46,095 bases of DNA, from contig REED01000114.1 of assembly GCA_007695225.1 (NCBI GenBank), positions 1 through 46,095 on the forward strand, given 5' to 3'. The stretch is from Gemmatimonadales bacterium (lineage in GTDB: Bacteria; Gemmatimonadota; Gemmatimonadetes; Longimicrobiales; Gaopeijiaceae). A model generated the notes under the pieces. It worked only from the letters and a program-made list of their open reading frames with translations. It had not been told where the DNA came from and did not search any database. Positions 24,619 to 32,966 of this stretch are shown in pieces. Both the position numbers and the translations under genes were made by a program. Position 1 is the first letter of the stretch; each line of letters starts with the position of its first letter.

Positions 24619-25299
24619 ATGTGGCCGCCCCGTCTGAATCGCCAACGTCTCCGTATGCACAACGTCGGAGAAGACCCGAGGGCGAATCTGAGTAATCGGG
24701 GTTTGCAATCCATCCCCCCGGCAGGTCAAAGCGATTCGCGCGACCTGCCGTCCCTGCTCATCGACGGTCTCCAGCCTGATTTCCCGGCGGTCTATGCCAC
24801 TCTCCTCTCTCGTTCCAGACGACTGAGTCTCGCAGCATGGCGGATCCGACTCGCGGGGCTCCATCTGAGTCCCGAGGCCCTGCTATCGGTGGAGCACATC
24901 CGGGTAGTGGTTGGAGAACTGGATGGCCAACGCTTGGCTGCTGAAGCCGAGGGAATGGCCCTCAGTGCTCGCCGATCAGGGACGGTCCAAGCCCTCCTGA
25001 AGCTACTAATGGAGGACCGCTTGCTGGTTCGTGCCGCCCCTCTGGGGGGTTGGTCTCCGGATTTCTCCCTCTTCCATGGGAAAGGGTCATCGACCACCCT
25101 CCTTGTGGGCCCTCACTGGATGGAGCGGCCGTTCCCCCATCGAGGCCCCGCGCTTGCCTCTCTGCACTCGGGGTCGGAAATCACCCAGGTGGAGGCACGC
25201 TTCGAAGAGCTTTGGGAGGCGGCCCATGACGTGAAGGCAGCGGTGATGGGGATGCTCACCGAAGCCGCCCGACGTGGCGCGGAGGCTATCGCTCCTTGA
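24619..25299 (+). CDS. Conserved hypothetical protein, possibly PLD-like, N-terminus uncertain
   Basis: The C-terminal 160 residues look like a real protein: LSLAAWRIRLAGLHLSPEALLSVEHIRVVVGELD, LLVRAAPLGGWSPDFSLFHG, TLLVGPHWMERPFPHRGPALASLHSG and VEARFEELWEAAHDVKAAV. This order resembles uncharacterised proteins with a degenerate phospholipase-D-like half, but the HKD motif is not visible, so that link is tentative. The first 50 residues from this ATG are of poor quality, and no other ATG lies before the conserved part; the gene may be truncated or use a GTG or TTG. It ends 69 bases before tRNA-Asn. Confidence 0.5.
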   Translation: MWPPRLNRQRLRMHNVGEDPRANLSNRGLQSIPPAGQSDSRDLPSLLIDGLQPDFPAVYATLLSRSRRLSLAAWRIRLAGLHLSPEALLSVEHIRVVVGELDGQRLAAEAEGMALSARRSGTVQALLKLLMEDRLLVRAAPLGGWSPDFSLFHGKGSSTTLLVGPHWMERPFPHRGPALASLHSGSEITQVEARFEELWEAAHDVKAAVMGMLTEAARRGAEAIAP

Positions 25300-25368
25300 C
25301 AGTCACTGTTCCGCCGCGTGAACTTTCATGGCCTGGGAACGGCTGGTCATCGCGGCCATCCCGGTTGA

Positions 25369-25441
25369 TCCCGTGTAGCTCAGTTGGTAGAGCAGCTGAC
25401 TGTTAATCAGCGGGTCGCAGGTTCGAGTCCTGCCGCGGGAG
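25369..25441 (+). tRNA. tRNA-Asn (GTT)
   Basis: A complete 73-base cloverleaf. The acceptor TCCCGTG pairs with CGCGGGA (one G-T pair), the D stem is GCTC/GAGC, the anticodon stem GCTGA/TCAGC encloses CTGTTAA with anticodon GTT, the variable loop is 5 bases, and the T stem GCAGG/CCTGC encloses TTCGAGT. The discriminator is G. CCA is not encoded. Confidence 0.98.
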
Positions 25442-25448
25442 TTTGAAG

Positions 25449-25480
25449 CGCCCCCCGACGCTGCGAAGCGTCAGGGGGCG
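25449..25480 (+). terminator. Hairpin terminator after tRNA-Asn
   Basis: CGCCCCCCGACGCT (25449-25462) and AGCGTCAGGGGGCG (25467-25480) form a 14-base stem with one mismatch and a GCGA loop, followed by TTCTGT. It lies 7 bases after the tRNA and 47 bases before the convergent egtB stop, so it may serve both. Confidence 0.7.
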
Positions 25481-25527
25481 TTCTGTCATCCGGCCGGCCC
25501 CGCGGTCGGGCTTGGGGCAAGCGCACC

Positions 25528-26844
25528 TCAATCCGTCAATCCGTCCTTGGCCAGGCGAATCCCGGTGAACTGCCACGACTTGTCCGGGTGGAAGAAGTTT
25601 CGGTAGCTGGTCCGAAGGTGACTTCCGGAAGTGGCGCACGATCCACCGCGGAGTACGAACTGGTTCACCATGAACTTTCCGTTGTACTCTCCCACTGCGC
25701 CCGCCTCGGGGCGGTATCCCGGATACGGGGAGTAGTGGCTCTGGGTCCACTCCCAGACATCTCCAAAGAGCTGTGCGAACTCTCCGGCACCTGACGCTCC
25801 AGAGGAACCCCGGCGGGGATGGAACCACCTCTTCTCCGCCAGGTTGCCCTCGATGGGCTGACCCCGGGCAGCCACCTCCCATTCCTCCTCCCGGGGGAGC
25901 CGAGCGCCTGCCCATCGGGCCAAGGCGTCGGCTTCGTACCAGTTCACGTGGCTGACCGGCTCGTCAGGATCCAATGGGCGCATGCCGGAAAGGGTGAAGG
26001 TCCACCACTCCCCATCCCGTTGCTCCCAGTAGAAGGGAGCAGTCCATCCCTGGGAAGCGAGAAGCGCCCATCCTTCAGACATCCAGAGTTCCGGCCTCCG
26101 GTACCCGTCGGCCTCGATGAACTCGAGGTACTCGGCGTTGGTGACGAGCCGGTTTGCCAGTCGCGCCGGCTCGATGAACCTCCGATGTCGCGGGCCCTCA
26201 TTGTCATAGGCGAACCCGGAACCGGACCAACCGATCTGCTGGACACCACTGGGGATCTCCACCCATCGAAAGGCCACGGGAGACGATCCCGACTCCGCAG
26301 GCTGCTCTTCCACTCCGGGGGCGTACGCCGGCCGGAGGGGATTCACGGAGAAGACATGCTTCAGATCGGTGAGGAGGAGCTCCTGATGCTGCTGTTCATG
26401 GTTCAGTCCGAGCTCCACAAGGTAGGAGAGATCCGGATTGTCCCTGGTCGGTCCTCCCTCCAGGAAATCCATCATGGCTCGGTCCACATGGTGCCGGTAC
26501 TCCAGCACCTCCTCCACGGTGGGCCGGGAGATGTGTCCCCTTTGATCCCGGCAGTGGCGAGCTCCGGCCTGGACGTAGTAGGAGTTGAAGAGGTAGGGGT
26601 AGCGCTCGTCGTGCAGTCGGTACCCTGGATGGTGGGGCAACAGGAGAAAGGTCTCGAAGAACCAGGTTGTGTGGGCCAGGTGCCACTTGGTGGGACTCAC
26701 ATCCTCCATGGTCTGGACTACCTGGTCCTCGGGGGCCAGACCTTCAGTGAGGCCCACGGTCCAATCCCGGATTCCCCGGTAACGGTCTCGGAAGGTGGGA
26801 TCACCCCCGCGAAGGCGGGGCGTGCCCATGGTCTGGATGTCCAT
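25528..26844 (-). CDS. egtB: Ergothioneine biosynthesis sulfoxide synthase EgtB
   Basis: An iron-dependent enzyme that joins trimethylhistidine (hercynine) to a thiol substrate by oxidative C-S bond formation. Of 438 residues from the ATG at 26844, which has AAGGA nine bases upstream. The N-terminal DinB-like domain holds WHLAHTTWFFE (H55/H58) and LNHEQQHQELLLTD (H149 and H153), giving the three-His iron site. The C-terminal formylglycine-generating-enzyme-like domain shows FRWVEIPSGVQQIGW, RLVTNAEYLEFIEADGY, VSHVNWYEADALARWAG, RLPREEEWEVAARG and FGDVWEWTQSHYSPYPGY. EgtD, the histidine methyltransferase that makes hercynine, is not next to it. A long upstream extension of the frame overlaps the response-regulator gene and is not part of it. 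Confidence 0.95.
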   Translation of the reverse strand: MDIQTMGTPRLRGGDPTFRDRYRGIRDWTVGLTEGLAPEDQVVQTMEDVSPTKWHLAHTTWFFETFLLLPHHPGYRLHDERYPYLFNSYYVQAGARHCRDQRGHISRPTVEEVLEYRHHVDRAMMDFLEGGPTRDNPDLSYLVELGLNHEQQHQELLLTDLKHVFSVNPLRPAYAPGVEEQPAESGSSPVAFRWVEIPSGVQQIGWSGSGFAYDNEGPRHRRFIEPARLANRLVTNAEYLEFIEADGYRRPELWMSEGWALLASQGWTAPFYWEQRDGEWWTFTLSGMRPLDPDEPVSHVNWYEADALARWAGARLPREEEWEVAARGQPIEGNLAEKRWFHPRRGSSGASGAGEFAQLFGDVWEWTQSHYSPYPGYRPEAGAVGEYNGKFMVNQFVLRGGSCATSGSHLRTSYRNFFHPDKSWQFTGIRLAKDGLTD

Positions 26845-26872
26845 CACGGATCGTCCTTGGACTGGAGTCTCA

Positions 26873-27286
26873 TCACGCCCGCCCCGGTTCCGGTGCTCGG
26901 TCCAGGATCCGGCGGATCCGCTCGGCGAGCTCATGCGGGGTGAAGGGCTTCTGGAGAAAATGGGTTCCGGGCTCCAGGAGTCCCTGGCGCACCAGATCCT
27001 GATCGGCATAGCCCGACATGAAGAAGACGAGGAGCCCCGGGCGAAGTCGTGACACCGCGGCTGCCACCTCGACGCCGTTCATCCCCGGCATCATGATATC
27101 GGTGAGAAGCAGGTCAATCGTTCCCTTGTAGGAAGCGGCCATCTCCAGGGCTTCCAGCCCTCGGGAAGCCGAGAGCGCCTGGTAACCGGACCGTACCAGC
27201 GCACGGCGGGTCACGGAGCGCACCGCCTCGTCGTCCTCCACCAGGAGAATGGTACCCCTGCACTTGGCCTTTTCGAGTTCGAGCAA
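26873..27286 (-). CDS. Single-domain response regulator (receiver only)
   Basis: A CheY-like receiver of about 137 residues: TILLVEDDEAVRSVTRRAL (acidic pocket DD), DLLLTDIMMPGMNG (phospho-acceptor Asp), FFMSGYAD (switch Ser) and FLQKPFTPHELAERIRRIL (conserved Lys). There is no output domain. No ATG precedes the receiver. The likeliest start is the TTG at 27286, with GGAGGA four to five bases upstream. The same phrases occur at the C-terminus of hybrid histidine kinases, so this could be a detached hybrid-kinase receiver. The upstream part of the open frame does not look coding. Confidence 0.75.
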   Translation of the reverse strand: MLELEKAKCRGTILLVEDDEAVRSVTRRALVRSGYQALSASRGLEALEMAASYKGTIDLLLTDIMMPGMNGVEVAAAVSRLRPGLLVFFMSGYADQDLVRQGLLEPGTHFLQKPFTPHELAERIRRILDRAPEPGRA

Positions 27287-27514
27287 GGCTCCTCCAGTGA
27301 AGGCTTCTCCCGCGGGATCGCCCGGGCACAGGCTCCGCCGGCTCCCCCCTGGACCGGGGCGGTGGACCGGGGCGGTCCTTGCGGACAAGAAGGCGTGACT
27401 CAGGCGGCTCTCTCCGGCGGTGGCGACCGTGCACCCGCCACAATCGTACGATAGTATCACAGATCCTTTGACGAGATCCAGTCTACTCCGTCTCTCCCGG
27501 ACCAACAACGTGCC

Positions 27515-27955
27515 ATGATCCCCCGCCCCTCCCACTTCAGGGTCCGCAGCTATGAGCTGGACGGCCTGGGCCACCTGAACCACGCCGTCTTCCTGAATTA
27601 TTTCGAACAGGCCCGCTTCGATACCCTGGAGCAGGTGGGGATTTCCCCCTGTGAACTTGAGACCAAGGGGTGGGGAGTGCATGTGGTGCGGGTAGAGGTG
27701 GACTTCCGGAGGGAATGCCGGCAAGGGGACTCCTTGAGGGTCCGTACCTGGGTCGAATCCATGCGGAACTCCTCCATGGTCCTCCGGCAGATCATGGAGA
27801 GGGAATCCTCGGGAGAAGGGGTAGCCGAAGCCCTTGTAGTGGCGGTCTGGGTCCGTCTGGGTGGAGGGCCGATGCGAATTCCCGAGGAGGTGCGCTCGTC
27901 CCTCAACTCAATTCGGGAGAGCGGTGGACCACGGCCCTCCGAACGTCGGCCCTGA
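27515..27955 (+). CDS. 4HBT-family acyl-CoA thioesterase
   Basis: A 146-residue hotdog-fold thioesterase. The N-terminus RVRSYELDGLGHLNHAVFLNYFEQARFDTLEQVG carries the D-x-x-G-H-x-N catalytic pattern of the 4-hydroxybenzoyl-CoA/YbgC group. VVRVEVDFRRECRQGDSLRVRTWVE is the following strand pair. It likely hydrolyses acyl-CoA or acyl-ACP thioesters. Its 3' end overlaps the convergent sufE gene by 53 bases. Confidence 0.9.
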   Translation: MIPRPSHFRVRSYELDGLGHLNHAVFLNYFEQARFDTLEQVGISPCELETKGWGVHVVRVEVDFRRECRQGDSLRVRTWVESMRNSSMVLRQIMERESSGEGVAEALVVAVWVRLGGGPMRIPEEVRSSLNSIRESGGPRPSERRP

Positions 27956-28343
27956 GCCGCTGGAGGACGGCGCTGAGTCCCCGGGTCCGGGTAACTCCCA
28001 GGACCTCGCCCAGTCCCATCCGGTCCAGCAGGTCCGCCGGAAGGGCCTCCACCTCTTCAGGGGACGCTCCGTTGACCTGCTCCATGAGGAAGCCCATGAA
28101 GCCACGTACCGTGGGTGCCTCCCGGGGAGCGTCAGCGTGGATCCGGACGGCCCCATCCTCCACGGCTACCCAGAGAAAGAGGGGGGACTGACACTCCTCC
28201 ACCCGATTCAGCCCCGCATCCCGGGCCTCATGGAGAGCCTCTGGCAGTTCGGGGAAACGCTTGGCGTACTGCAGGAGGAGCTGGAGCCGCATTTCCGGGG
28301 TCAGCGTTCGAAACCGAGCTAACGCACGTTCCAGGTCGGTCAT
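27903..28343 (-). CDS. sufE: SufE-like sulfur acceptor for Fe-S cluster assembly
   Basis: Accepts sulfane sulfur from a SufS-type cysteine desulfurase and passes it to the SUF scaffold. The start at MTDLERALARFRTLTPEMRLQLLLQYAKRFPELPEAL (28343) gives 146 residues, the usual SufE length. The active Cys lies in RVEECQSPLFLWVAVEDG, followed by the SufE helices TVRGFMGFLMEQVNGASPEEVEALP and MGLGEVLGVTRTRGLSAVLQRLR. No sufBCDS genes are in the window. The frame opens further upstream, but that part is not conserved. Confidence 0.93.
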   Translation of the reverse strand: MTDLERALARFRTLTPEMRLQLLLQYAKRFPELPEALHEARDAGLNRVEECQSPLFLWVAVEDGAVRIHADAPREAPTVRGFMGFLMEQVNGASPEEVEALPADLLDRMGLGEVLGVTRTRGLSAVLQRLRADVRRAVVHRSPELS

Positions 28344-28521
28344 GGCATGGCGGGGAGGTAAGCGGGTTGGACGAATGCAGGGAACCCGCAGGAAAACCCC
28401 TGGGGGAACCCTGACGGGCCCTGTCATCCCTGACCCCCGGGCCCGGGGATGGTTCCGGGGAAGCACCGCACGAGGGAATGGGACGGAGGAACCCGTAGGC
28501 TCGACCGGGGTCCTGCCCTCC

Positions 28522-29292
28522 ATGCGTCACGGCGCCCCCAACTTCCTTGGCAATGATGTGGTGGATCTCCGTCACCCTTCGATTGCCACCCCGCGAAGGA
28601 AGGATCGCCTCGAAGCCCGGGTCCTTTCACCTGACGAGCGATCCTGGCTGGACGAAGGTGACCCTGAGGAACCCTTCCGCACCATCCGATTCTGGTCTCT
28701 CTGGGCAGCGAAGGAAACCGCGTTCAAGGTTCTCTCCAAGTCCCTCGGTTCATCCCCGGTGATGGTGCACCGGACCCTCGTGAGCCGCCTCCAGTTCTCG
28801 TCCACCTCCGAGGAGTTGATGGAGGTGCGAGGGGAGGTTCGAAACAGCCGCCTCCGTGTGCGACTCTCAGGCTGGGCTTCCCGGGAGTACGTGCATCTCA
28901 TGGGAGTTGGGGCCCGAAGCGAGCCGAGGGCCGATAACCCCATCGACCGGGAGGAGTTGAGCACGGCCGGAGAGCGGCTACCCCTCGAGATGGGCCTGGA
29001 ACGTCTCCCGGAGGGACTGGTCCTGGAAGAGCTTCGACACCGCTTCACCGACCGGGAGTGGGCCGGCGTCCATGGCATCCCTTCGGCCTGGGTCCGGCTC
29101 CTTGCTCGCCGGCGCCTGTCCGGACTGCTCTCTCCCTCCGGCGGAAGGGTGGAAATCCTCACCTCGGGGGACCGCCCGGGTCGAACGCCGCCCACGGTGA
29201 GGGTCGATGGATCACCCCGCTCTGACCTCGACCTTTCCCTCTCCCACCACGGACGCTTCGTAGCCTGGGCCCTCCTCCTTCCCTTCCCTTGA
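28522..29292 (+). CDS. 4'-phosphopantetheinyl transferase superfamily protein
   Basis: Activates carrier proteins by transferring phosphopantetheine from CoA. The frame from MRHGAPNFLGNDVVDLRHP is 256 residues. Magnesium-site motifs GNDVVDL and FWSLWAAKETAFKVL are those of the AcpS/Sfp superfamily. The C-terminal half (LARRRLSGLLSPSGGRVEI and DLDLSLSHHGRFVAWALLL) matches the second pseudo-repeat only loosely. A holo-ACP role is likely but the target is unknown. The start codon lacks a clear Shine-Dalgarno. It is divergent from sufE and ends inside dispersed-repeat copy B. Confidence 0.8.
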   Translation: MRHGAPNFLGNDVVDLRHPSIATPRRKDRLEARVLSPDERSWLDEGDPEEPFRTIRFWSLWAAKETAFKVLSKSLGSSPVMVHRTLVSRLQFSSTSEELMEVRGEVRNSRLRVRLSGWASREYVHLMGVGARSEPRADNPIDREELSTAGERLPLEMGLERLPEGLVLEELRHRFTDREWAGVHGIPSAWVRLLARRRLSGLLSPSGGRVEILTSGDRPGRTPPTVRVDGSPRSDLDLSLSHHGRFVAWALLLPFP

Positions 29293-29344
29293 AGGCTGTC
29301 GAAGAAGGCTGTTGAAGAAGTGCAGCGCGCCACCGTTGGGAGCG
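29291..29344. repeat. Dispersed repeat, copy B
   Basis: GAAGGCTGTTGAAGAAGTG begins at 29304 and continues to CCGTTGGGAGCG, matching the left end of the 45775 element with one inserted base. A partial copy of the first 13 bases (GAAGGCTGTCGAA, from 29291) precedes it directly. It fills the 70-base gap between two convergent genes. Confidence 0.65.
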
Positions 29345-29362
29345 GTGGGGGTCAGCGACGGC

Positions 29363-30547
29363 TCAGAACCCGGGGCGGTAATGGAACAGGACGGACAACC
29401 CCACCCTTTGGAAGTAATTCTCCCCAATCTCCGTCTCGGCTCGCGTCCAACCCAGTCGAACGGTGCCATCCAGGTTGCGTGCCACCGCTCGGCCCATGGA
29501 AACGTAGGCCAGAGAGGCGTTGTTCGCCTCCTCGCCAGGGATGAGGCGAGCAAAGGGCGTGGGCTCCAGGTATCCCTTCAGGGTGAGGGCCCCGAAGGCG
29601 GTGAGGATGGCATCCCCAGGCACCGGAACGGAGAGGAGTCCCTGCACCGTCATGGAATTGTATTCCGGTCTCCTGGAGTTGGAACGGTTCGCCCGACCCT
29701 CCAGTCCAAGCTGGCCCAGGACGTTTCCCCGATAGCTCCAGACCGCCCCTCCTGAGTAGGTGCGGTCGCGCCGGAAGGGATCCTCAGGCTCGAAGGTCCC
29801 CTGCTCCGGGAACCGGCTCCCCTCCACCCCGCCAAAGATCCGAAGATCATTCCCCCCGGCGAAGGACTCGGTATACCCGATCTGCACCGCCGCGCCGTCC
29901 CGATCCAGGAGCCGCACCTGGGGGACGAGGGCAGGGGCATAGAACTCCACCCGCTCTGCCCGCACCCGGAAATCGATGCGGCGGGCTCCCGGGAGGTCCA
30001 CCTCCGTCATCGCTCCGGCTGCCCAGGAGAGATAGCCTGGCTGGAGGAAGAGGGGCATGGGGGGTCGATCCTCCACGTCCCGGGCTCGGACCCGACCGAA
30101 GACGGAGAGCATGCCCACGTCACCCAGCGGCTGAAAGAGTGTTCCCTCAGCGGTGCCGGACCACTCCCTGGGGGCAAAGTCCCTCAACTCGAAACCCCGA
30201 GCCGCGAACTGTCGGACGCCTCCATCGAAACCCACGGTCCCGCGCACCGTCCCGTTGCGACGCCAGAGGAGCGCTCCTCGCACCCCCACCTCTCCCACGG
30301 CAGCGGAGGCGATCTCGGTGGAATCCCGGACCACCGCGGATGCCGTGGGGAAATTCCCCTGGTACCCCTCCGCCGATACCCCTCCGGTGACCACGAAGTC
30401 CTGCCAGGTCACCTGGGCCGCAGCCTCCCCACCGAGCCATCTTCCTGCGGCGGGAGAGACCGCCAGGAGGAGGGTTAGAAGAAGAAGAAGCCGCCATGGC
30501 GTCCATTCGACCATCCATCGCTGTCCCGATGGGGCGGTGCCACTCAT
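29363..30547 (-). CDS. Outer-membrane beta-barrel protein, uncharacterised
   Basis: A 394-residue exported protein. A signal peptide (PWRLLLLLTLLLAVSPAAG, cleavage near GEAAAQ) is followed by alternating amphipathic strands rich in Gly and aromatics (VTGGVSAEGYQG, GTVGFDGGVRQF, LQPGYLSWAAGAMTEVDLPGARRIDFRVRAERVEFY) and the terminal FHYRPGF with Phe at the end, as in Bam-assembled barrels. Its ATG overlaps the coiled-coil gene's TGA (ATGA), so it is the last gene of the two-component operon. The cargo or partner is unknown; a pore or anchor for the upstream periplasmic protein is possible. Confidence 0.8.
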   Translation of the reverse strand: MSGTAPSGQRWMVEWTPWRLLLLLTLLLAVSPAAGRWLGGEAAAQVTWQDFVVTGGVSAEGYQGNFPTASAVVRDSTEIASAAVGEVGVRGALLWRRNGTVRGTVGFDGGVRQFAARGFELRDFAPREWSGTAEGTLFQPLGDVGMLSVFGRVRARDVEDRPPMPLFLQPGYLSWAAGAMTEVDLPGARRIDFRVRAERVEFYAPALVPQVRLLDRDGAAVQIGYTESFAGGNDLRIFGGVEGSRFPEQGTFEPEDPFRRDRTYSGGAVWSYRGNVLGQLGLEGRANRSNSRRPEYNSMTVQGLLSVPVPGDAILTAFGALTLKGYLEPTPFARLIPGEEANNASLAYVSMGRAVARNLDGTVRLGWTRAETEIGENYFQRVGLSVLFHYRPGF

Positions 30548-31542
30548 AGCGGGGGCCCCCCGGCTGCCAGCGTCCGGAAGAGTTCCGCCCGGGCCAGGGC
30601 ATCCTCCTGGAATCGGGTCGCCTGTTCGCGATGGGACCGGAGCATCTCCACCTGCTCGGTGAGGGGGAGTTCCGCAAAGATGAAGGCACCCGTCCCCTCA
30701 GCCTCGGATCCAGGTCTTCCCTCCTCGGATCGCGGCACATCCGGACGGACCCCGGTTCCGGGGAGTCGATCGGTATCGAACCGGGAGAGGTCCGCCAGGA
30801 GGTCCGCCTGCCCCCGCTCCTGACGAAGGCGACGGGAGCGCTCCTCGATGGCCCGATCGAGATTGTAGATGACGGCATCGTAGCTCCCAGCCACGTCTTC
30901 CAGGAAGGTGGCCTTTTCCCGCAGCTCCCGGGGTCCGTCCCTGGGATCCACCACCAGGTTCGGCACCGTGCGGACCATCATCTCCACCAGCGGCTGTGCC
31001 GCCCGCTCCACTTCCCGGAGCTGACGACGGACATTCACGATCTGCTGGTTCAGTTGGGCCTCGAGCCCCGGCGGGGGATTGGCCTCCAGGCGATCCAGCA
31101 GGAGGGCCTCTCGGGCGTCCAGGGCCTGGATGAGAATGCGGCGAGCCTGATCAAGGTCTTCGCGGAGCTCCCGCTCCCGGACCTCCAGCATCTGGAGTTG
31201 CTGGGCCCGAGCCATGTAGCTCCCGAAGGCTTCCTGTGCCTCCCGGTCAGCTCCCGCTCGGTCTGGAACCAGGAAGCGGTCCTTGGCCAATTCATAGTGA
31301 GCCCACGCTTGCTCCCACTCCCTCCGCCCCGACTCATAGGCACTCCGTGCGCCCAGGTAACGGGCCTCCGCTTCGGCCAGGGAGACCTGGGCCGAGACCC
31401 CTCCACCGGGGGAGAGGGAGGGGTCTGCCAGGAGAAGAACGAACAGCGGCGCTGCAATGAGACACGCACGAGCGAGCACGCCCCGCCACCTCTGGCGACG
31501 GGGACGCTTGACCTCGCTCCGTGGGTGGTCTCGGAAGGTCAC
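30544..31542 (-). CDS. Periplasmic coiled-coil protein, uncharacterised
   Basis: A 332-residue protein with a signal peptide (ARACLIAAPLFVLLLAD, cleavage near VSAQ). The mature part is mainly long charged helices (about 55-160 and 165-255) typical of coiled coils, such as YESGRREWEQAWAHYELAKDRF and LREDLDQARRILIQALDAREALLLDRLE, with a Pro-rich gap and a final helix EQVEMLRSHREQATRFQEDALARAELFRTL. No enzymatic motif. The start overlaps the response-regulator TGA (ATGA) and the stop overlaps the barrel ATG, so stoichiometric expression with both is expected. It may bridge sensor and barrel in the periplasm (inference). Confidence 0.75.
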   Translation of the reverse strand: MTFRDHPRSEVKRPRRQRWRGVLARACLIAAPLFVLLLADPSLSPGGGVSAQVSLAEAEARYLGARSAYESGRREWEQAWAHYELAKDRFLVPDRAGADREAQEAFGSYMARAQQLQMLEVRERELREDLDQARRILIQALDAREALLLDRLEANPPPGLEAQLNQQIVNVRRQLREVERAAQPLVEMMVRTVPNLVVDPRDGPRELREKATFLEDVAGSYDAVIYNLDRAIEERSRRLRQERGQADLLADLSRFDTDRLPGTGVRPDVPRSEEGRPGSEAEGTGAFIFAELPLTEQVEMLRSHREQATRFQEDALARAELFRTLAAGGPPL

Positions 31543-32945
31543 GCCTCGATTCCGTATTTCTCGAGTTTGTAATAGAGGGCGCTGGCCTTGAGGCCCAGCA
31601 GACGTGCGGCCTCTGCCTTCACCCCCTCAGACCTGTGCAGAGCATCTCGGATGAGTCGTTCCTCCATTCCCTCCACGATCCGGTTCAGGTCCATACCATC
31701 CGAGGTGAGAGTCGGAGCGAATCCCGCACCCTGCGTGTCAGAACTGGAGAAGTGGGGAAGATCGTCCGCGGCCAGGATCTCGCCATCGGCGAGGACGAGG
31801 GCCCGCTCGATGACGTTCTCGAGTTCCCGCACATTTCCGGGCCAAGGGTATTCGGAGAGGCGATCCAACGCCGAACTGGTGATCTCCTGGACATGACTGC
31901 AGGTGCGTTCCCGAAGCTTCCCGATGAAGTGGCGGGCCAGCACGGGAATGTCCTCCTTTCGTTCCCGCAGGGGAGGAATGGTGATGGGAATCACGTGCAG
32001 GCGATAGAAGAGGTCTTCCCGGAATCCGTTCCCCGACGAAAGCTCATCCTCCGGCTGGTTGGTCGCTGCTATCACCCGCACGTTCACCGGGATCGTCTCC
32101 TCGCCCCCCACCCGCTCCAACTCCCGCTCCTGAAGGACCCGGAGAAGGCGAACCTGCGTCGCCGGAGCGACCGTGGCGATCTCGTCCAGGAAGAGGGTCC
32201 CGTTATCGGCCAGTTCGAACCGGCCCCGTCGTTTCTTCTCGGCCCCGGTGAAGGCCCCCCGCTCATGTCCGAAGAGTTCTGAATCCAGGAGGCTTTCCGA
32301 GAGGGCACCACAGTTCACCCGGACGAAGGCCTGGTGGGCCCTGGGCGAACCGGCATGGATGGCCCGGGCCACAAGTTCCTTTCCGGTCCCCGACTCCCCG
32401 TAGATCATGACGGTGGAGTCAGACGGGGCGACCCGATCGATCCAGCGGAAGACCGCGCGCATGGCCTCGGACTCGCCCACGATTTCTCCGTACCGTGGGG
32501 GTTGGGCCAATTCGAGGCCCTCGCGGAGATAGGTATTCTCCACCCGCAGACTCTGATTCTCCCGGCGGAGTCGCTCCCGCTCGGCCTGCGACTGGAGAAG
32601 TCGGTCCACCTTGACCCCGAACTCTTCGGACGAAAAGGGCTTCGTGAGGAAGTCGGCGGCACCGAGCTTCATGGCCTCCACGGCCTTCTCGATGGTGCCG
32701 TATCCGGTGATCACCAGGACCTCGGTGTTCGGGAACCGCTCCCGTACCTGGCGCAGCACCTCGATCCCGTCCATCCGGGACATCTTCAGATCAGTGATGA
32801 CCAGGTCGGCGCCCTGATCCTCCAGGAGGGTGAGCCCCCGATCTCCGCTCTCGGCGGAGGAGGTCTTGTGTCCACGGCGCCGGAGGAGGAGTTCAAGACC
32901 CTCCCGCATGGAGTCGTGGTCGTCGATGATCAGAATCTGAGCCAT
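31539..32945 (-). CDS. NtrC-family sigma-54-dependent response regulator
   Basis: A 468-residue bacterial enhancer-binding protein. Receiver: IDDHDSMREGLELL, phospho-acceptor Asp52 in LVITDLKMSRMDG, and TKPFSSEEF. AAA+ domain: Walker A GESGTGKE at 183-190, the sigma-54 contact motif GAFTGA at 230-235, LFLDEI Walker B, and the LFYRLHVIPITIPPLRERKEDIP segment. The C-terminal Fis-type helix-turn-helix ends RDALHRSEGVKAEAARLLGLKASALYYKLEKYGIEA. Phosphorylation by the adjacent kinase should turn on sigma-54 promoters; none with the -24/-12 consensus was recognised in the window. It follows the kinase by 21 bases and overlaps the coiled-coil gene by 4. Confidence 0.96.
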   Translation of the reverse strand: MAQILIIDDHDSMREGLELLLRRRGHKTSSAESGDRGLTLLEDQGADLVITDLKMSRMDGIEVLRQVRERFPNTEVLVITGYGTIEKAVEAMKLGAADFLTKPFSSEEFGVKVDRLLQSQAERERLRRENQSLRVENTYLREGLELAQPPRYGEIVGESEAMRAVFRWIDRVAPSDSTVMIYGESGTGKELVARAIHAGSPRAHQAFVRVNCGALSESLLDSELFGHERGAFTGAEKKRRGRFELADNGTLFLDEIATVAPATQVRLLRVLQERELERVGGEETIPVNVRVIAATNQPEDELSSGNGFREDLFYRLHVIPITIPPLRERKEDIPVLARHFIGKLRERTCSHVQEITSSALDRLSEYPWPGNVRELENVIERALVLADGEILAADDLPHFSSSDTQGAGFAPTLTSDGMDLNRIVEGMEERLIRDALHRSEGVKAEAARLLGLKASALYYKLEKYGIEA

Positions 32946-32966
32946 GCCATGCCTCCCGAAGCGGCG

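Noticed and set aside
24244-24864. 206-codon minus-strand open frame
   Set aside because: The translation is Arg/Pro/Ser-rich without family likeness, and it overlaps the better plus-strand gene and the tandem repeat.
25369-25441. tRNA-Asn as an attachment site of an integrated element
   Set aside because: No integrase gene and no second copy of the tRNA 3' end were seen in the window.
26845-27009. N-terminal extension of the EgtB frame
   Set aside because: It overlaps the receiver gene in another frame, and the conserved EgtB sequence begins after the ATG at 26844.
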